Below are positions 59,898 through 64,000 of a DNA stretch of 64,000 nt, in pieces. This DNA is from Nitratireductor aquimarinus. GTDB taxonomy: Bacteria; Pseudomonadota; Alphaproteobacteria; Rhizobiales; Rhizobiaceae. A program made the translations under genes and the position numbers. The stretch's first letter is position 1, and every line of letters starts with the position of its first letter. A model generated the notes under the pieces. The model saw nothing but the letters and a program-made list of their open reading frames with translations, searched no databases and was not told the DNA's origin. The stretch spans positions 1 through 64,000 of the forward strand of contig NZ_JAFKDE010000009.1 of the NCBI RefSeq assembly GCF_017255295.1, in the 5' to 3' direction.

Positions 59898-61454
59898 ATG
59901 ACCGAGATCGAAGCCAACGCCATCGCCGCGCGCCACGCGGATGTGTTTCACCGTCCGCTGATGGAGCGCCTGCGCGGCGTGATCATCATCACCGCCATCG
60001 CCCTCTACATGGTCTTCGCCTGGTGGTTCTTCGCCATCGGGCAGGTCATCTCCAACGGCAACTGGGACATTGCGGGCAGCTATCTGGCCGACTGGGTTTC
60101 CTATGAAATCCGCCCGGACATCGAATATGACGGCGATGCGCTGGATGTTTCCTTTCCGCGCTTCTCGCCGCTCGGCAGCGACCCAAGGCCGGAATGGCTG
60201 ACGACCGAGACCGCCATGGTCGAACGCCGCGTGGCGGCAAGCGCTGCGGCGGGCAACGCCACGGGCGGCGCGACCAGCGGAGCCGGTTTCCTCGGCTCGC
60301 TCGACGCCGAACCGGCCAAGAAGGAAGACGGTGGTTTTCTGGGCGCGATGGCCCCCTCTTCCACCACCACGGAAAGCCCCGGGACCGAGGCGGAAGCTGC
60401 GCCGCAGGCTCCCGCGACGACGCGTGAGGAAGCCGTGGTCAGCGCCGACATCTCCTTCGGCGGCGACACGCATATCCGCGTTCAGCCGGGCTTCGTGACC
60501 GTGACCCACAGGGGCGAAACGCTGGAACTCGACATCGAGGAGCGCGTCAGCGTCAATGCACGCGGACCGCTGCCCGAGTGGGCAAGCCAGCGCGCGCCGG
60601 GCGCGAAGGTGATCGTACGCTTCGGATTTGCCGGACGCGCCGAGATCGAGGATGACGAAGTGAAAGTGCGCCGCCGTTTCATCGGCTGGGAGAACTTCTT
60701 CTTCGACACCCGCTCGCCCTATTGGGACATGTCGGCCGGCGAGGTTCTGGGAACGATCTTCTTCGGCGACCGCATCGAGGCGGACCGCTCCAACCTGTCG
60801 CTCGCCTGGAACAATTTCGTCAACAATGCCGACTGGCAGCATGGCGATGTGTGGCTGAAGCTGCTGCAGACCATCGTCATGGCCTTCGCCGGCACGGTGC
60901 TGGCGTCGATGCTGGCCTTCCCGCTGGCCTTTGCCGCAGCCCGCAACATCATGCCCAACCGGGTCGTCAATCAGGTGCTCAAGCGCTTCTTCGACTTCCT
61001 GCGCTCGGTGGACATGCTGATCTGGGCGCTGTTCTTCACCCGCGCCTTCGGGCCGGGACCGCTGGCCGGTATCTCGGCGATCTTCTTCACCGACACCGGC
61101 ACGTTCGGCAAGCTCTACTCGGAAGCGCTGGAGAACATCGACGACAAGCAGCGCGAGGGTGTGCGCTCCGTCGGCGCGGCCCCTGCTTCGGTCCAGCGCT
61201 ATGGCGTGGTGCCGCAGGTTCTGCCGGTCTTTTTGAGCCAGGCGCTCTATTTCTGGGAGTCCAACACCCGCTCCGCCACCATCATCGGCGCCGTTGGCGC
61301 CGGCGGCATCGGCCTCAAGCTCTGGGAAGCGATGCGCACCAATCAGGACTGGGAAAACGTGGCCTACATGGTCATCCTGATCCTGCTTGTCGTATTCGTC
61401 TTCGACAACATCTCCAACCTTCTGCGTCAGCGTCTGATCGGCAGGCAGCCGTGA
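59898..61454 (+). CDS. phnE2: Phosphonate ABC transporter permease PhnE (second copy) with large periplasmic insert
   Basis: 518 residues. One helix (about 27-50), then ~270 residues outside the membrane: an acidic segment, a low-complexity Ala/Gly/Thr/Pro stretch (about 112-180) and a beta-rich part (VVSADISFGGDTHIRVQPGFV onward, in part). The BPD_transp_1 permease domain follows at about 320-510, with EALENIDDKQREGVRSVGAA as the EAA loop and RSATIIGAVGAGGIGLKLWEA near the end. It pairs with the first PhnE as a heterodimeric pore. The insert is roughly 200 residues beyond the usual PhnE layout. Starts 2 bp after phnE. Confidence 0.92.
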   Translation: MTEIEANAIAARHADVFHRPLMERLRGVIIITAIALYMVFAWWFFAIGQVISNGNWDIAGSYLADWVSYEIRPDIEYDGDALDVSFPRFSPLGSDPRPEWLTTETAMVERRVAASAAAGNATGGATSGAGFLGSLDAEPAKKEDGGFLGAMAPSSTTTESPGTEAEAAPQAPATTREEAVVSADISFGGDTHIRVQPGFVTVTHRGETLELDIEERVSVNARGPLPEWASQRAPGAKVIVRFGFAGRAEIEDDEVKVRRRFIGWENFFFDTRSPYWDMSAGEVLGTIFFGDRIEADRSNLSLAWNNFVNNADWQHGDVWLKLLQTIVMAFAGTVLASMLAFPLAFAAARNIMPNRVVNQVLKRFFDFLRSVDMLIWALFFTRAFGPGPLAGISAIFFTDTGTFGKLYSEALENIDDKQREGVRSVGAAPASVQRYGVVPQVLPVFLSQALYFWESNTRSATIIGAVGAGGIGLKLWEAMRTNQDWENVAYMVILILLVVFVFDNISNLLRQRLIGRQP

Positions 61455-61563
61455 AGAGGATGACGCAGGGGAAATTGGCTGCTAGCCTTCGCGGTCCTTT
61501 TGAGGGATTCGTTAACCTGTCACACAAATCGCCTATTGCATCGCTTTCGGCGAGGATATGCTC

Positions 61564-62271
61564 ATGCGCTACGCAATCTACTTCACACCCGAAAAAGACG
61601 ACCCGCTGACGCGGGCCGCCGCACGCTGGCTCGGCCGGGACGCCTTTACGGGCCAGTCCATCGCGCCCGTGGAGGCAGGCCCCTTCTCTGCTGCGGAGAT
61701 TTCCTTTCACACCGCAGCCGCGCGCCGCTACGGCTTCCATGCAACGTTGAAGGCCCCGTTCCATCTGGCGGAGGGTCAGAGCGAACAGAGCCTGATCGCC
61801 GCGCTGGCGGAATTCTGCGAGCGCACGGAGCCCGTGATCATTCCGCGTGCGGTTGTGCGTCGTCTCGACGGTTTCTTTGCGCTGGTGCCCGAGGACCGCT
61901 CCCCACGGCTGGATGCGCTGGCCGGCAACATCGTGGAGGCGTTCGAGCCCTTCCGCGCGCCGCTGACCCAGGAAGAGCTGGAGCGCCGCAACCCCGAGGG
62001 CCTGTCGCCCAGCCAGCTCAAGAACCTCTACAAATGGGGCTACCCCCACGTGTTTGAAGCATTCCGCTTCCACATGACGCTGACCGGCCGCGTGCCGCAG
62101 GCAGAAGCTGTCCGCATGGAGCGCGCCATAGACGCCTTCTTCGGGCCGCTTTTGTCGGAACCATTGGAAATCGGCTCGCTGGCGCTGTTCATCGAGCCTG
62201 AGCCGGGCGCACCCTTTCAGGTGAGATACTCCCACGCGCTCGGCTGGAACAAGACAAGAAAGACCGCCTGA
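61564..62271 (+). CDS. DUF1045 phosphonate-operon protein, 2H phosphoesterase type
   Basis: 235 residues. Two HxT motifs, YGFHATLKAPFHL (about residues 59-71) and FRFHMTLTGRVP (about 165-176), mark the 2H phosphoesterase superfamily, whose members open cyclic phosphates. This family (DUF1045) is known from C-P lyase operons. It sits between the transporter genes and phnM, and no phnP is seen; opening the 1,2-cyclic ribose phosphate made by PhnJ would be a fitting role (inference). ATG at 61564 is favoured over 61558 because GAGG is 8 nt upstream and the protein then begins MRYAIYFTP. Confidence 0.88.
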   Translation: MRYAIYFTPEKDDPLTRAAARWLGRDAFTGQSIAPVEAGPFSAAEISFHTAAARRYGFHATLKAPFHLAEGQSEQSLIAALAEFCERTEPVIIPRAVVRRLDGFFALVPEDRSPRLDALAGNIVEAFEPFRAPLTQEELERRNPEGLSPSQLKNLYKWGYPHVFEAFRFHMTLTGRVPQAEAVRMERAIDAFFGPLLSEPLEIGSLALFIEPEPGAPFQVRYSHALGWNKTRKTA

Positions 62272-62273
62272 TA

Positions 62274-63413
62274 ATGACGCAAGAACTGGTTTTAAGAAAC
62301 GCCCGCATCGTGCTGCCCGATGAGGTGATCGAAGGCAGCGTGGTGATCCGCGACGGGCGCATCGTCGACATTGCCGCCGGCAATGCATCCATCGGCGAGG
62401 ACATGGAAGGCGACTACCTGCTGCCGGGCCTTGTCGAGCTGCACACCGACCATCTGGAACGCCACTACGCCCCGCGCCCGAAAGTGCGCTGGAACCCCAT
62501 CGCATCGGTGCTGGCGCATGACGCGCAGATCGCCGCTTCGGGCATCACCACCGTGTTTGACGCGCTGCGCATCGGCCTCGACGAGGACAGCAATCTCGGC
62601 GCGGATGAAATGCGCGAACTGGGCAACGCCATCGAGAACAGCGTGGAGGCCGGCCGCCTGCGCGCCGATCACTTCCTGCATCTGCGCTGCGAGGTTTCCG
62701 CACCCGATTGCCTGGAAGGGTTCGAGCTCTTCAAGAACGACAACCGCGTGAAACTCGCCTCGCTGATGGACCATTCGCCGGGCCAGCGTCAGTTCACCAG
62801 CATCGACACCTACAAAGTCTACTACATGAACAAGACGGGCATGACGGAAGAGGATTTCCGCGAGTTCTGCGAAAAGCGCGTTGCGCAGTCGCAGACCTAT
62901 TCCAGCCGTCACCGCAACGCCATCTCCGACATCTGCCGCGAGCAGGGCATCATTCTGGCGAGCCATGACGACGCCACCATGGAGCATGTGGACGAGGCGG
63001 CGACGCAGGGCGTTCGCGTGGCCGAGTTCCCGACCACACAGGAAGCGGCAACCGCCTCGCGCGACGCCGGCATGCAGGTGCTGATGGGCGCGCCCAATGT
63101 GGTGCGCGGCGGCTCGCACTCCGGCAATGTCTCCGCCCGCAGCCTGGCCGAGGGCAACACGCTCGATATCCTGTCTTCCGACTACATTCCCTTCAGCCTC
63201 GTTCAGGCCGCTTTCGCGCTGGGCGAGACCGTGGACCACATCTCGCTGCCGCAGGCCGTTGCCATGGTTTCCAAGAACCCGGCAGAGGCCGTGGGTCTCG
63301 ATGACCGCGGCATTCTCGAACAGGGCCGCCGCGGCGACGTGATCCGCGTGCGGGTGGACGAGCATGTTCCGATCGTGCGTTCGGTCTGGCGCGAGGGGGC
63401 GCGGGTGGCATGA
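62274..63413 (+). CDS. phnM: Alpha-D-ribose 1-methylphosphonate 5-triphosphate diphosphatase PhnM
   Basis: 379-residue amidohydrolase-superfamily enzyme that removes pyrophosphate from ribose 1-methylphosphonate 5-triphosphate before C-P cleavage. Metal-site motif LVELHTDHLERHYAPRP (about 46-62), then ASGITTVFDAL, LLRCEV-type FLHLRCEVSAPD, LASHDDATMEHV with metal-binding His/Asp, and LSSDYIPFSLVQAAF near the end. ATG at 62274, 2 bp after the DUF1045 stop; overlaps phnN by 4 bp. Confidence 0.95.
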   Translation: MTQELVLRNARIVLPDEVIEGSVVIRDGRIVDIAAGNASIGEDMEGDYLLPGLVELHTDHLERHYAPRPKVRWNPIASVLAHDAQIAASGITTVFDALRIGLDEDSNLGADEMRELGNAIENSVEAGRLRADHFLHLRCEVSAPDCLEGFELFKNDNRVKLASLMDHSPGQRQFTSIDTYKVYYMNKTGMTEEDFREFCEKRVAQSQTYSSRHRNAISDICREQGIILASHDDATMEHVDEAATQGVRVAEFPTTQEAATASRDAGMQVLMGAPNVVRGGSHSGNVSARSLAEGNTLDILSSDYIPFSLVQAAFALGETVDHISLPQAVAMVSKNPAEAVGLDDRGILEQGRRGDVIRVRVDEHVPIVRSVWREGARVA

Positions 63414-64000
63414 GGGCATCGGCCACGCTGGAGCGTGTCATCGACGAGCAGGACGTCCCGATCCGCCATGGCGTATTCATCGCCGTCGCCGGTCCTTCGG
63501 GGGCCGGCAAGGACTCTGTGATGGACTATGCGCGCCAGCGGCTCGGGCCGCAGGACAGCGACGTGACCTTTGTGCGTCGTGTCATCACCCGTGAGATGGA
63601 CGGCGCAGGCGAGGCCCATGACTGCCTGACGCGCGCCGATTTCGATGAAGCCGAGGCAAAGGGCGCATTCGCCGTGAGCTGGGAAGCGAACGGACTGAAA
63701 TACGGCCTGCCGGCAAGCGTGGATGACATTGTGCGCGACGGGCATGTGGCCGTGGCCAACGTGTCGCGCGCCGTCATTCCGCTCCTGCGCGAGCGCTATG
63801 GCAATGTGGTCGCCGTGATCGTGACCGCCGCCCGCGACGTGCTGGCCGAGCGGCTTTCGAGCCGTGGCCGCGAAACCCGCGAAGAGGTTCTGGCGCGGCT
63901 CGAACGGGCGCACGCAAAGGAACTGACCGTCGAAGGCGCAACCGTGATCGACAATTCCGGCACGCTGGAAGAAGCGGGCGAGCGGTTTCAGGACGTTCTG
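63410..64000 (+). CDS. phnN: Ribose 1,5-bisphosphokinase PhnN, truncated by the right edge
   Basis: 197 residues visible, open at the window edge. A guanylate-kinase-like P-loop (VAGPSGAGKDSVMDYARQRL, about 26-45), followed by VRRVITREMDGAGEAHDCL, FAVSWEANGLKYGLPASVDD and VVAVIVTAARDVLAERLSSRGRE (in parts), matches PhnN. It phosphorylates ribose 1,5-bisphosphate to PRPP, the last step of the C-P lyase pathway. ATG at 63410 overlaps the phnM stop (ATGA). Family length is about 185-200 residues, so only the last few codons are likely missing. Confidence 0.93.
   Translation, partial: MRASATLERVIDEQDVPIRHGVFIAVAGPSGAGKDSVMDYARQRLGPQDSDVTFVRRVITREMDGAGEAHDCLTRADFDEAEAKGAFAVSWEANGLKYGLPASVDDIVRDGHVAVANVSRAVIPLLRERYGNVVAVIVTAARDVLAERLSSRGRETREEVLARLERAHAKELTVEGATVIDNSGTLEEAGERFQDVL

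Overview
The window is GC-rich chromosomal DNA from an alphaproteobacterium, most likely a member of the Hyphomicrobiales (Rhizobiales), in the Phyllobacteriaceae/Mesorhizobium/Hoeflea neighbourhood. The evidence is a GcrA cell-cycle regulator with clustered GANTC sites, a class I lysyl-tRNA synthetase, an ActS/ActR redox two-component pair, a SAM-II riboswitch before metZ, a two-palindrome intergenic element resembling the rhizobial RIME, and rhizobial-type C-P lyase operons. I see no rRNA, tRNA, CRISPR array, insertion sequence or prophage.

Layout. 1-1.65 kb: an RND efflux pump (adaptor plus the start of the permease). 2.2-4.2 kb: a GNAT acetyltransferase overlapping an ATP-grasp ligase. 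4.25-9.4 kb: two divergent transcription units encoding a 3-hydroxyanthranilate dioxygenase, a DapA-family lyase, aspartate dehydrogenase, a LysR regulator and an aldehyde dehydrogenase. 9.6-20.3 kb: phosphatase PhoX, a NaChBac-type channel, dCTP deaminase, riboswitch-controlled metZ, a CDP-alcohol phosphotransferase, apaG, hslO-argF-argD and gcrA. 20.4-23.5 kb: phoU, phoR and ppk2. 23.6-27.8 kb: a frameshifted membrane glycosyltransferase, a LuxR-type regulator and an orphan periplasmic binding protein. 27.8-34.4 kb: a fatty acid hydroxylase-like protein, TerB, lysS, an SNase-like secreted protein with an S24 repressor, and actR/actS. 34.4-40.4 kb: hrpB and an ynjBCD-type ABC transporter. 40.6-46.8 kb: phnF and the C-P lyase core phnGHIJKL with a hexapeptide acetyltransferase. 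46.8-56.8 kb: bfd-bfr, a TPR methyltransferase, an exonuclease-ligase pair, a membrane protein of unknown function, an aminotransferase, nitronate monooxygenase, MarR with cytochrome b561, and a GFA protein. 57.0-64.0 kb: phnCDE1E2, a DUF1045 protein, phnM and phnN (cut by the right edge).

The unifying theme is phosphorus. PhoX (phosphate monoesters), PhnCDE plus C-P lyase (phosphonates), PhoR/PhoU (signalling) and PPK2 (polyphosphate) lie in one window. Four of the promoters (phoX, phoU, phnG, phnC) carry recognisable PHO-box heptamers at an 11-bp pitch. In all four a YTAG tetramer lies ten bases beyond the last heptamer, which gives an internally consistent picture of a Pho regulon promoter. 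The phnG promoter adds an inverted repeat suited to PhnF.

The best candidates for less-described biology are: the GNAT/ATP-grasp amidoligase pair; the aspartate dehydrogenase/DapA-like/3-hydroxyanthranilate dioxygenase cluster; the DUF1045 2H-phosphoesterase in the place where PhnP would be expected; the PhnE2 permease with a large periplasmic insert; the LuxR protein with two HTH copies beside a glycosyltransferase interrupted at an eight-base G tract; and the S24 repressor overlapping an SNase-like secreted protein.
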